From: Sphingobacteriales bacterium
Lineage (GTDB): Bacteria; Bacteroidota; Bacteroidia; UKL13-3
Assembly: GCA_021299635.1 (NCBI GenBank)
Contig: JAJTFA010000008.1
Coordinates: forward strand, 49,273-113,272
Direction: 5' to 3'
DNA: 64,000 nt
Both the position numbers and the translations under genes were made by a program. The notes under the pieces were generated by a model. It was not told the DNA's origin. It searched no databases and was given only the letters and a program-made list of their open reading frames with translations. This document shows positions 20,087-29,746 of the stretch, piece after piece (the first letter of the stretch is position 1; every line of letters starts with the position of its first letter).

Positions 20087-20795
20087 CATTGAAGTGGTAT
20101 ACACTCCGGCATTGCTCCCAATGCACGAAGTTAAAGGTAAAACCGTTGTGGTAATTGATATCCTGCGCGCCACAACTTCAATTTGTGTGGCTTTTCAAAC
20201 AGGTGCAGCCAAAATTTTGCCGGTAGCTACACCTGAAGAATGTCGAGTATTTAAAGAGTTCGATTTTTTATGTGCAGCTGAAAGGAACGCCTTAAAGTTA
20301 GACGGATTTGATTTGGGTAATTCACCTTTTGAATATCAAAATCCACTGATTGCAGGCAGGAATATTGCTTTAACCACTACCAATGGAACCAAGGCAATAA
20401 AAATGGCAAAAGAGCTACAGGCCTCAAACATTCTAATTGGCTCTTTTTTGAACCTGAGTGCATTGTGTGATAAACTATCAACTTTAGCTGAATCGGTTAT
20501 ATTGCTCTGTGCAGGCTGGAAAGACAGATTTAATCTGGAAGATACTTTGTTTGCCGGAGCTATGGTAAACGAATCGGCTTCGGCATTTCAACTGGATTGT
20601 GATGCTGCACTTGCAGCGCGCGAATTATATGTATCTATGCAAGATAATTTGGAGCAATGGGTGCGTCAATCTTCTCATGCCAAACGTTTTCAATTGCTGC
20701 ACTTGCAAACCGATGATGTGGCTTTTTGCTTGCAGAGAAACACGGTTAAGTTGGTTCCAATGTTGCAGGGAGAATATATTGTTTGTAAACAGTGA
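20076..20795 (+). CDS. comB: 2-phosphosulfolactate phosphatase (ComB) family
   Basis: VVVIDILRATTSICVAFQTGA, LGNSPFEY, LTTTNGTKAI, CAGWKDRFNLEDTLFAGAMV. Confidence 0.85.
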   Translation: MANSIEVVYTPALLPMHEVKGKTVVVIDILRATTSICVAFQTGAAKILPVATPEECRVFKEFDFLCAAERNALKLDGFDLGNSPFEYQNPLIAGRNIALTTTNGTKAIKMAKELQASNILIGSFLNLSALCDKLSTLAESVILLCAGWKDRFNLEDTLFAGAMVNESASAFQLDCDAALAARELYVSMQDNLEQWVRQSSHAKRFQLLHLQTDDVAFCLQRNTVKLVPMLQGEYIVCKQ

Positions 20796-20855
20796 GTAGG
20801 GTACTTTAAGTAAATAGCTTAATCATCTCCTGCATATTTTATCACAACGGCTACC

Positions 20856-21734
20856 CTATTTAGTTAATTTAATAAATGCCGACTCTCCCTTTTTTAGTTT
20901 GGTTATCAAAGTGGTGTTTTTATCTCCATCTCTAACAGTTATGCTTGCCGTATTAGGCGGACTTTTACCTTCATTGGTTGCCAAGATTCTCACCACGCAA
21001 GTGTCACCGCTAAATGGCAATACCAGTTTTTTCTTTTGGTATGAAATAATAAACTTTTCAAGTACTTCTACATTATTAACAAAAATGGTAACCTCATCCT
21101 GATCGTCTGCAGAGCCATCCCAAACCTCCAGTATCAAATCATTGTTCTTCCAATTAATGCTTAGTTGTTCTTCTTTTTCTAATACATTTAAGTTGGTTTT
21201 GGTTTTTAAATCGGCATATAGATTTTTAAGCTTATCCAGAGAGTCTTGCTTTGATTGATGTTTTGATGCGAGGAATTTTTTAGCAGCATCATCTATTGCG
21301 TCTTCACCAATTAAATAAATATTACCATTAGTGCATACCTTGCCATTAGGAAATTTGCCGGCAAAGGTACCTTGTATAATTGCCTTACCGCGGATGCTGC
21401 GTATTTTTAATTGATTAACCTCAATAAAGCAAAATTCAGCTTTATCTGATTTTGATTTGGTAGATATATTTTCTGTTTCCTTAAACGAAAGCAGATTCTT
21501 CTTGCTATCAAAGGTGCCCGTTATGCGGGTTTTAGTATTGTCTTTGCCATAAATATCCGTAATGGTATGCCCTTCAATCTCTCCATTGGGTAGTTGTTTA
21601 AAACTGAGTTTTAACGGAATGATAATTTTACCGGGCAGTTCTAATGTGCCTAAAAAGTTGATAAACTTATCATCTTGACTTTGAGCACTATTTATAAAAA
21701 ATAAAAATAGTATGGAAAATATATATTGCTTCAT
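20856..21734 (-). CDS. Hypothetical exported protein
   Basis: Signal peptide (MKQYIFSILFLFFINSAQSQ); long uninterrupted ORF; no family recognised. Confidence 0.7.
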   Translation of the reverse strand: MKQYIFSILFLFFINSAQSQDDKFINFLGTLELPGKIIIPLKLSFKQLPNGEIEGHTITDIYGKDNTKTRITGTFDSKKNLLSFKETENISTKSKSDKAEFCFIEVNQLKIRSIRGKAIIQGTFAGKFPNGKVCTNGNIYLIGEDAIDDAAKKFLASKHQSKQDSLDKLKNLYADLKTKTNLNVLEKEEQLSINWKNNDLILEVWDGSADDQDEVTIFVNNVEVLEKFIISYQKKKLVLPFSGDTCVVRILATNEGKSPPNTASITVRDGDKNTTLITKLKKGESAFIKLTK

Positions 21735-21791
21735 TATCCCTAATATCGTTACTTGTATCCTTAATTTATTTAAAACTTAATTTTAACAAAT

Positions 21792-22319
21792 ATGAAAACA
21801 ACATTGCGTAATGCGGCATTGCTAGTGGCCTTCTTTTTTGTAGGAAACATTGCACAAGCTTCTTTCCCTTACAAAGAAAATGCAAAAGAGCAAAAGAAAA
21901 GCGAAATTGTAGTTTCTACTCCACAAGATGATATTGATGTAATAGCTGTTGAGGGGGCTAATCATTCACTTAATTTAGAACTCGGGGAAAAAGATTTGAT
22001 TAAAAACACAGAGCAATCAAAAAATGATGGCTCCTGGCTAGATAAGTTGATGAGCAATGTTCTGAATAAAAAACAGCAAATCAAGAATAAGTTGGATGAA
22101 GGTGGAAGCAATGGAATGGCAATTGCAGGATTTGTATGTAGTTTAGCAGGTTTGTTAATCTTTGGATTAATATTAGGAACTTTAGGTATTATTTTTTCTT
22201 CTATTGGTTTAGCTAAATATTCTAAAACAGGTAAAGGTTTAGGGTTTGCCATTACAGGTCTGGTTGTAGGTATACTTGATATTGTCTTGACTCTTGTATT
22301 TCTTGCGGCTATTGCATAG
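21792..22319 (+). CDS. DUF4190-like membrane protein
   Basis: Signal peptide; two C-terminal Gly-rich TM helices MAIAGFVCSLAGLLIFGLILGTLGIIFSSIGLAKY...GLGFAITGLVVGILDIVL. Confidence 0.7.
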   Translation: MKTTLRNAALLVAFFFVGNIAQASFPYKENAKEQKKSEIVVSTPQDDIDVIAVEGANHSLNLELGEKDLIKNTEQSKNDGSWLDKLMSNVLNKKQQIKNKLDEGGSNGMAIAGFVCSLAGLLIFGLILGTLGIIFSSIGLAKYSKTGKGLGFAITGLVVGILDIVLTLVFLAAIA

Positions 22320-22410
22320 TTTATTAAACTTCAAAGTTCTGATGGGTTTTATTACAATTAATGTGCTACATATTTATAATTCCTGAACTATATCACTAAA
22401 ATCTTAATAT

Positions 22411-22447
22411 TATAAAGGCTACTCATAACCGGGTAGCCTTTATTTTT
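22411..22447 (+). terminator. Rho-independent terminator between the DUF4190-like and DEAD-box genes
   Basis: TAAAGGCTACTCATAACCGGGTAGCCTTTATTTTT. Confidence 0.8.
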
Positions 22448-22467
22448 GCCTATACTTGCGTTTAATT

Positions 22468-23724
22468 ATGCGCTTTAACGAACTCGATATCATTGATCCC
22501 ATTCTATCTGCTTTACAAAAGCAAGGATATACCACCCCAACACCTATTCAACAACAATCTATTCCGCCTGCCTTGCAGGGCAGGGATATTTTGGGTTGCG
22601 CACAAACAGGCACCGGCAAAACAGCGGCATTTGCTATTCCTGTGCTTCAGCTTATGCACCAAAAGTATGGCATGCATAAAGGCAATAGGCCCATCCGCGC
22701 ATTGATTTTAACCCCTACGCGAGAATTGGCTATCCAAATTGAAGAGAGCCTGCATGATTATGGTAAAAACCTGGGCTTGCGCCACCTGGTTATTTTTGGA
22801 GGTGTAGGGCAAACTCCCCAAACCGATGCGCTTAAACGCGGAGTAGATATTCTGGTTGCCACACCTGGCCGCCTGCTCGATCTCATGAATCAGAAGTATA
22901 TATCCTTGCAGCATATTGAATTTTTTGTACTGGATGAAGCCGACCGTATGCTGGATATGGGCTTTATACATGATGTGAAAAAGGTGATTGCAAAATTGCC
23001 TGCACAAAAGCAAACCTTGTTTTTCTCTGCTACCATGCCACCGGAGATTCAGAAATTATCTGATACTCTTTTACACAAACCGGTAAAAGTGGAAGTTACT
23101 CCCGTTTCATCAACTGCAGAAAAGATAAGGCAGGAGGTTTATTTTGTAGATAAGCCAAACAAGCGCCACCTGCTTATACATTTAATGGATGACCTCAATA
23201 TTATGCAGGCACTCATTTTTGTTAGAACCAAGCACGGGTCAGACAGGGTTGCAAGAGAATTAAATAAGGCCGGTATTAAAGCCGATTCTATTCATGGAGA
23301 TAAATCTCAGGGAGCAAGGCAGCGTGCGCTTAGCAACTTTAAGGATAAACAAATACGTGCACTGGTAGCTACTGATATTGCAGCAAGGGGAATTGATATA
23401 GATGAACTGGCCTTTGTGTTTAATTATGATATGCCCAACGTGCCTGAAAATTATGTACACCGTATAGGCCGAACAGGCAGGGCAGGAGCCAGTGGTCTTG
23501 CTATTTCTTTTTGCGATGCAGAGGAAAAGGCATATTTAAAGGATATAGAAAAGCTTATTAAAAAAAGTATTCCTGTTAACAATGACCATGCATGGCCATT
23601 GACCCAATCGGTGCAGCAAATTAAAGTTGCACAAGAAGAAGCTAAGGCTCGTTTCAAGGAAATGCGTAAAGCAAGCAAGCCGGCAAATCAATCGGCCAAG
23701 AATTGGAAAAGTAAGAGACGCTAA
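22468..23724 (+). CDS. DEAD/DEAH box RNA helicase (RhlE-like)
   Basis: Q motif [57 protein letters not shown]; start refined to ATG 22468. Confidence 0.95.
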   Translation: MRFNELDIIDPILSALQKQGYTTPTPIQQQSIPPALQGRDILGCAQTGTGKTAAFAIPVLQLMHQKYGMHKGNRPIRALILTPTRELAIQIEESLHDYGKNLGLRHLVIFGGVGQTPQTDALKRGVDILVATPGRLLDLMNQKYISLQHIEFFVLDEADRMLDMGFIHDVKKVIAKLPAQKQTLFFSATMPPEIQKLSDTLLHKPVKVEVTPVSSTAEKIRQEVYFVDKPNKRHLLIHLMDDLNIMQALIFVRTKHGSDRVARELNKAGIKADSIHGDKSQGARQRALSNFKDKQIRALVATDIAARGIDIDELAFVFNYDMPNVPENYVHRIGRTGRAGASGLAISFCDAEEKAYLKDIEKLIKKSIPVNNDHAWPLTQSVQQIKVAQEEAKARFKEMRKASKPANQSAKNWKSKRR

Positions 23725-23732
23725 AGGAAAAT

Positions 23733-23757
23733 TCACAACCATCCAGGGCATGGTTGT
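23733..23757 (+). terminator. Possible terminator hairpin after the helicase gene
   Basis: ACAACCAT-CCAGGGC-ATGGTTGT perfect 8-bp stem; weak T tail. Confidence 0.45.
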
Positions 23758-23916
23758 ATAATATTATAATTATTATATCTTTACATTCGAGCAGGTTGGC
23801 TTATATTCCTGAAAAAAAGAATCTGCATAGAGTGTTGTTTTTTAGCATATTTCAAATGTTCTAATATAAATAGATTCAGACTCTGGTTCACTTTTTATAC
23901 TATTATCATAAAGCTA

Positions 23917-24813
23917 ATGGGTATTATTAAACAGGAACTGTTTTCAGAAAAATTGCTTTCGGCTAATACCCGAAACAAGGCTGAGCGAGTTATTTTAACC
24001 ATTGCCATTGTGAGTTTTATATGCCATTTGGCCATCATTGGCCTCGTTCAATGGGATATAATTGACATCAATAAAGATGCAGGGTTACTTAAAAGCCCAA
24101 TTTCGGCAATTTACACTCCATTCTCCTTTATACTCATTTATGAAGTTTATTTACTAATATATTATCTGCCTCAGTCAATTACCATTTATATCACCAAGCA
24201 GTATGAGATTATTCTACTCATCATGATGCGAAGACTTTTTAAGGACTTATCCAACTTGAAAATTTCTTCCGATTGGTTCTCTATTCCATATGATTTACAG
24301 TTTACCTATGATATACTAACATCCCTTTTAATTTTTACGCTCATATATTTTTTCTACAGCCAAAGCAGGCGGAAATATTCTCATACAAAAACTGATGAAA
24401 TCGAGTGGGCAGGCACCACCCGCTATAAAAAAATAAAGATTATGATAGCATCATGGTTGGTGCCTATTGTGTTTATTCTAGGTATCTACTCGTTAGTTAA
24501 TTGGTTGCTTGAGGTGATGTTCACTTTCGAAACCTCAGGAAACAGTTTTAAAAATATAAATAATGTATTCTTTGAACATTTCTTTACCATTTTAGTTATT
24601 GTGGATGTTCTCCTATTACTGGTTTCATTTTTCTATACCGACAAATTTCATCTTATTGCAAGAAATTCCGGATTTATCATTTCTACCATACTAATTCGTC
24701 TTTCATTTACCGTAGAGGGCCTTATGAATAATATATTGGTATTTGTTGCAGTATTATTCGGGCTTTTAATCCTTATGATTTATAATAAGTTTGAAGAGGC
24801 AGCCGAGTCGTAA
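23917..24813 (+). CDS. Polytopic membrane protein of unknown function
   Basis: 298 aa with multiple predicted TM segments; no family recognised. Confidence 0.7.
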   Translation: MGIIKQELFSEKLLSANTRNKAERVILTIAIVSFICHLAIIGLVQWDIIDINKDAGLLKSPISAIYTPFSFILIYEVYLLIYYLPQSITIYITKQYEIILLIMMRRLFKDLSNLKISSDWFSIPYDLQFTYDILTSLLIFTLIYFFYSQSRRKYSHTKTDEIEWAGTTRYKKIKIMIASWLVPIVFILGIYSLVNWLLEVMFTFETSGNSFKNINNVFFEHFFTILVIVDVLLLLVSFFYTDKFHLIARNSGFIISTILIRLSFTVEGLMNNILVFVAVLFGLLILMIYNKFEEAAES

Positions 24814-24894
24814 GCGGCTAGAATAGAAACATTGAGCCTTAATTTCAGAGAATAGAAAAACACCTGTATATTTGCCCACATAAGTTTGGTGTAG

Positions 24895-27800
24895 TTGAAT
24901 TTACAGGCCTTATTGGATACATATAGTGCAAGTAAGCAATTTGCGCATCTTGCAGGAAAGCTCGCATCACCCTCCCCCTCTGCGCTTCACCTGAAGGGAT
25001 TGGTGGGCTCTTCCACGTCAGTTATTGCATCCGCTATTTTTCTTAAAACCAATAAAACCCAGGTTTTTGTTTTTAATGATCTGGATGAAGCGCGCTATTT
25101 TCAAACTGACCTTGAGAACCTGCTGGAAGGTAAAGCTATTTTATTTTTTCCTTCATCCTATAAACGCTCATTTCAAATTAATCAACCGGATAATGGACTG
25201 ATATTGGAAAGAGCTGAGGTACTTAGTCGCCTTAATCAGCATGCCACAACAGGTGAACTGATTGTTACCACTGCAGAAGCAATTGCTGAATTGGTAATCA
25301 GTGAGGGCGATTTAACCCGCAATACATTTGAGCTAAAAGTTGGCCATCCCTTCGATATTGAATTTTTTATCGATTTTCTAACCGAGCATCATTTTGAACG
25401 AAGCGACTTTGTTTATGAGGCAGGCTATTTCAGCATACGTGGTGGCATTATTGACGTTTTTTCTTTTAGCAATGATAAACCTTATCGCATTGAGCTAAAC
25501 GGAGACCAGATTGAAAGCATCAGAACATTTGATCCTGACTCTCAGCTATCATTGAAAAAGGTTGACCGGTTTTTTATTATACCCAATGTTCAGAAAGAAT
25601 TGGAACATACACAGCGCCAACATTTTTTTAATTATTTGCCGCAAAACAGTGTGTTATGGTTCAAAGATTATCAGTTTTCTTTTGATCAGATAGCAGCTGG
25701 CATAGAAAAGGCGCAGCAGATTTTTTCTCAGCATCAACCTAAAGATTCAGAAGATAAAATCCTCCTCGTTGAACAAATTTATGAAACCCGGGATGCTATT
25801 AAACAGGCTGCTCATAGCTATCATTTATGCGAGTATGGAACGGTTAGCAATATTGCTGGTGCAGAGGTTCTGAGTTTTAATATGGCTCCTCAGCCTTCGT
25901 TTCATAAAAATTTTAAATTACTCATAGAAAACCTCAGGCAAAATCAAGATTCAGATTTTATCAATCTTATTTTTTCAGATAGCGCACGCCAGGTTGAACG
26001 TTTATACACCATATTTGAGGATTTAGATAAAGAGGTAGCGTTTCAGCCGGTTTACCATGCGCTTTCAGCCGGTTATGTAGATAGGGATTTAAAGCTTGCC
26101 TGCTACACCGAGCATCAGTTATTTGATAGGTATTACCGAGGGCATTTACGTTCATCCAGCAGCAAGAGCAAAATAATAACCCTAAAGGAATTGCGTGAGC
26201 TGAAACCGGGCGATTTTGTAACCCATATTGATCATGGAATTGGCAAATTTGCAGGGTTAGAAAAAATTGAAATCAATGGCAGAATGCAGGAAGCCGTTCG
26301 CTTGATTTATCGCGACAATGATTTGTTGTATGTAAGCATCAACTCGTTACATAAGATTTCCAAATACGTTGGTAAGGATGGAACTGAGCCACGTGTGCAT
26401 AAACTTGGAAGCGATGTTTGGGAAAAAGTAAAAAATAATACCAAGAAAAAAGTAAAGGATATTGCCCGCGATTTAATAAAATTATATGCCAAACGAAAAG
26501 CGCAAGATGGTTATGCATTTACACCGGATAATTATTTGCAGGTAGAGCTTGAAGCCTCTTTTATGTATGAAGATACACCAGACCAAAGCAGAGCCACTGC
26601 AGATGTAAAAAAGGATATGGAAACCCCGCATCCTATGGATAGACTGGTTTGCGGAGACGTAGGATTTGGTAAAACAGAAGTAGCTATTAGAGCTGCATTT
26701 AAAGCCGTTTGTGATAGCAAGCAAGTTGCCGTGTTGGTACCAACCACCATTTTAGCCAATCAGCATTACCGCACTTTTAAAGAACGGCTCAAGGATTTTC
26801 CTTGTAATATTGATTACCTCAACAGGTTTCGCTCTGCTGCTGAGCAAAAGGCTGTACTTCAAAAGGCCAGGGAGGGCAAACTTGATATATTAATTGGTAC
26901 CCATAAACTATTGAGCAAAGAGCTAAAGTTTAAAGATTTAGGATTACTCATTATTGATGAAGAGCAGAAATTTGGCGTAGCAGCAAAGGAAAAATTAAAG
27001 GCTATAAAAACCAATGTTGACACACTTACATTAACAGCTACTCCTATTCCTCGCACGTTACATTTTTCTCTGATGGGAGCTAGAGATTTATCCATTATCA
27101 ATACGCCTCCTGCCAATAGGCAACCTGTTACCACAGAACTACACCCTTATACAGATGAACTGATGAAGGAAGTGGTGATGAATGAGGTTGAAAGAGGAGG
27201 GCAGGTTTTTGTGGTGCATCATCGGGTTAAGGATATTTATGAATTGGCAGATAGAATTGCAGCACTTTGCCCGGGTGTAAAAGTGGGTGTGGCACATGGA
27301 CAACTGGAAGGAGATAAGCTGGAAGATGTGATGATTAAATTTATTGAGGCTGATTATGATGTGCTGGTGGCTACAACCATCATAGAGTCTGGCCTTGATA
27401 TACCCAATGCCAATACTATCGTAATCAATAATGCCCATATGTTTGGGTTAAGTGATATTCATCAAATGCGGGGTAGGGTTGGGCGTTCAAATAAAAAGGC
27501 ATTCTGCTACCTGATGGTTCCGTCTATGCTGTCGTTAACCAATGATGCACGCAGGCGACTGCAGGCTATTGAGGAGTTTAGTGATTTAGGCAGTGGTTTT
27601 AATGTGGCCATGCGCGATTTGGATATACGCGGTGCAGGTAATCTATTGGGAGGTGAGCAAAGTGGATTTATTGCTGAGATTGGATTTGAGATGTATAATA
27701 AAATTTTGGATGAGGCAGTTCAAGAATTAAAGGAAGAAGAGTTTACAGAGCTTTTCAAGGAAGAGCAAACGCATAAAATAGAATCAAAAGATTGTGCCAT

Positions 27801-28251
27801 TGAAACCGATTTAGAGGCTTTGATACCCGATAATTATGTTCGAAATATCAGTGAAAGGTTAAGTTTATACAATGAACTCTCTAACGCTCATGATGATGCA
27901 GCTTTAGAAAAATTTGCCATTCAACTCAAAGATCGTTTTGGCCCATTACCGGAGCAAGTATCGGATTTAATAGAGTTTATAAGGCTAAGGGAAACCGCTA
28001 AAAAGCTTGGACTTGAAAAATTGGTTTTGAAAAATAATGCAATGGCGGCTCACTTTCCTGATGAGCGTAAGCAGTACTATTATCAGTCGGAAGTATTCTC
28101 TAAAATATTAAACTTTGTACAACAAAACCCCCAACGATGTAAGTTTAAACAAACCCCCAAGAACTTGGTTATAGGCATACAGCACATTGCAGGTATTGCT
28201 CATGCCAAAGCTATACTGAATGAGCTTTATAACACCGTATTTTTTAAATAA
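24895..28251 (+). CDS. mfd: Transcription-repair coupling factor Mfd
   Basis: CarD-like ELKPGDFVTHIDHGIGKFAGLE; helicase MDRLVCGDVGFGKTEVAIRAAFKA, DEEQKFGV, LTATPIPRTLHFSLMGARDLS; TTG start. Confidence 0.95.
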   Translation: MNLQALLDTYSASKQFAHLAGKLASPSPSALHLKGLVGSSTSVIASAIFLKTNKTQVFVFNDLDEARYFQTDLENLLEGKAILFFPSSYKRSFQINQPDNGLILERAEVLSRLNQHATTGELIVTTAEAIAELVISEGDLTRNTFELKVGHPFDIEFFIDFLTEHHFERSDFVYEAGYFSIRGGIIDVFSFSNDKPYRIELNGDQIESIRTFDPDSQLSLKKVDRFFIIPNVQKELEHTQRQHFFNYLPQNSVLWFKDYQFSFDQIAAGIEKAQQIFSQHQPKDSEDKILLVEQIYETRDAIKQAAHSYHLCEYGTVSNIAGAEVLSFNMAPQPSFHKNFKLLIENLRQNQDSDFINLIFSDSARQVERLYTIFEDLDKEVAFQPVYHALSAGYVDRDLKLACYTEHQLFDRYYRGHLRSSSSKSKIITLKELRELKPGDFVTHIDHGIGKFAGLEKIEINGRMQEAVRLIYRDNDLLYVSINSLHKISKYVGKDGTEPRVHKLGSDVWEKVKNNTKKKVKDIARDLIKLYAKRKAQDGYAFTPDNYLQVELEASFMYEDTPDQSRATADVKKDMETPHPMDRLVCGDVGFGKTEVAIRAAFKAVCDSKQVAVLVPTTILANQHYRTFKERLKDFPCNIDYLNRFRSAAEQKAVLQKAREGKLDILIGTHKLLSKELKFKDLGLLIIDEEQKFGVAAKEKLKAIKTNVDTLTLTATPIPRTLHFSLMGARDLSIINTPPANRQPVTTELHPYTDELMKEVVMNEVERGGQVFVVHHRVKDIYELADRIAALCPGVKVGVAHGQLEGDKLEDVMIKFIEADYDVLVATTIIESGLDIPNANTIVINNAHMFGLSDIHQMRGRVGRSNKKAFCYLMVPSMLSLTNDARRRLQAIEEFSDLGSGFNVAMRDLDIRGAGNLLGGEQSGFIAEIGFEMYNKILDEAVQELKEEEFTELFKEEQTHKIESKDCAIETDLEALIPDNYVRNISERLSLYNELSNAHDDAALEKFAIQLKDRFGPLPEQVSDLIEFIRLRETAKKLGLEKLVLKNNAMAAHFPDERKQYYYQSEVFSKILNFVQQNPQRCKFKQTPKNLVIGIQHIAGIAHAKAILNELYNTVFFK

Positions 28252-28254
28252 ACG

Positions 28255-28773
28255 ATGATGAATATGAACCGACCTGAACAAGGAACCTATCCCACCTATT
28301 ACGATACTTATATTGGCAAGGTGAGTGGTGATAACATTATGGATGCTCTGCTAACTGAGCATTATGAAACGATTGATTTGCTCACCTCTCTTGACGAGGA
28401 ATCATTGCAATACCGATATGCGCCCGGCAAATGGACCATCCGTGAAATTGTGCAGCATCTGATTGATACGGAAAGAATATTTTGTTACCGTGCCTTGGCT
28501 ATTGCCCGAAATGATAAAACATCCATACCCGGATTTGATGAAAACATGTATGTGGAAACATCAAATGCTATTTTCAGAGATATGAATGATATGGCTCGAG
28601 AATTTTCTGTTGTGCGTGCATCTACGATTGAGTTGTTTAAAAGTTTACCAGAATCTGTACTTGACAGGAGTGGCACCGCAAATGGGAATCAGGTAACGGT
28701 AAGGGTACTTCTGTTTGCAATGTTGGGTCATGAAATACATCACCGTAAGATAATAGAAGATAAGTATCTTTAG
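28255..28773 (+). CDS. DinB family protein
   Basis: YRYAPGKWTIREIVQHLIDTERIFCYRAL...GHEIHHRKII metal-binding His pattern. Confidence 0.85.
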   Translation: MMNMNRPEQGTYPTYYDTYIGKVSGDNIMDALLTEHYETIDLLTSLDEESLQYRYAPGKWTIREIVQHLIDTERIFCYRALAIARNDKTSIPGFDENMYVETSNAIFRDMNDMAREFSVVRASTIELFKSLPESVLDRSGTANGNQVTVRVLLFAMLGHEIHHRKIIEDKYL

Positions 28774-28783
28774 TGGATTCTGT

Positions 28784-28832
28784 TTACAGGCTGATTAAAT
28801 TCAATTGATTTAACCTGTGTAAGCAATTTTTA
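28784..28832. terminator. Possible bidirectional terminator between convergent genes
   Basis: ACAGG (28786-28790)/CCTGT (28814-28818) outer stem and TTAAAT (28795-28800)/ATTTAA (28808-28813) inner stem with nearby T-rich stretch. Confidence 0.4.
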
Positions 28833-28836
28833 ATTA

Positions 28837-29745
28837 TTATTTAGTAAGAATAACCCTTCTGTAATCAACCGCATAACCGGCAAAGGTTCCGATAGCACCG
28901 GTAATGTTTGATTTTAAAATTACAGGTGTTGAAAAAGGATTGCCGCTATTATTTGCGCGGCTGTATGATTGCCAGAATAAAAATTCTTTTCTACCAATTT
29001 GGGAAAAATAAAGATTCAAGGTATCGGTTGTTTTAAACGGCCTGAAGAATGAATAGCTCCTGTACTGGTCGTTCAAAAATTCATCATCAAGCGTGCGAAA
29101 GTTCTCTGCAGCGCCCCATCCAAGTAGCAAATTACCAAAGCTACCTTTGATAAAAGCCAGGCGATAATTGTTTCGCTCAGGTGGGTCTTGCCAGTAAAAA
29201 TTTACAAATGCATCATACCTTCCACTGTCATCAGGCTCACCTCTTACTTCATACTTAATGGTATCTAACCTGATAACTTTGGGTATAAATGTTTTTCCTG
29301 TTACCAACCTACCATCAGGTAAGCTAACTTCCAGCGCATAAGGTGTGCTTTCTTTGCCGGTAAATGCCGGATTAACATATATTCCTGCCAGATTATCTAT
29401 TAATGGATTGTTAAAGAAATTAAGAATGATGCTGTCTGCTCCGGGAATACCATAAATATTAAAGAATTGAGTAGCCGGCCCATCATAAATGGTATCTGTT
29501 CCTGATATGCGCCCTTCCGTAATAATTACGTTCGCATCTTTTACACCCCCTACGGTAAGATCAGGTTTAAAATAATCAAGACTTTTGGTTACATAAACAT
29601 AATTTAGGTTAGATACCAATTGGTTGATACTTGCCTCAACAATCAACTGCTCTTTTGAGCCTGGTCTGCTTACATCAATTTCTTTCTCACAACTCAAAAG
29701 TATTGATGAGATGAGTCCAAGAATTATATATTGTACTCTTTTCAT
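28837..29745 (-). CDS. DUF4249 domain-containing lipoprotein
   Basis: Lipobox ISSILLSCEKEIDV; adjacent to TonB-dependent receptor in typical arrangement. Confidence 0.8.
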   Translation of the reverse strand: MKRVQYIILGLISSILLSCEKEIDVSRPGSKEQLIVEASINQLVSNLNYVYVTKSLDYFKPDLTVGGVKDANVIITEGRISGTDTIYDGPATQFFNIYGIPGADSIILNFFNNPLIDNLAGIYVNPAFTGKESTPYALEVSLPDGRLVTGKTFIPKVIRLDTIKYEVRGEPDDSGRYDAFVNFYWQDPPERNNYRLAFIKGSFGNLLLGWGAAENFRTLDDEFLNDQYRSYSFFRPFKTTDTLNLYFSQIGRKEFLFWQSYSRANNSGNPFSTPVILKSNITGAIGTFAGYAVDYRRVILTK

Positions 29746-29746
29746 C

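Noticed and set aside
20797-20858. TAGGGTA...TACCCTA 7-bp inverted repeat between convergent genes
   Set aside because: Loop of nearly 50 nt and overlap with a stop codon; could be chance, no T tract
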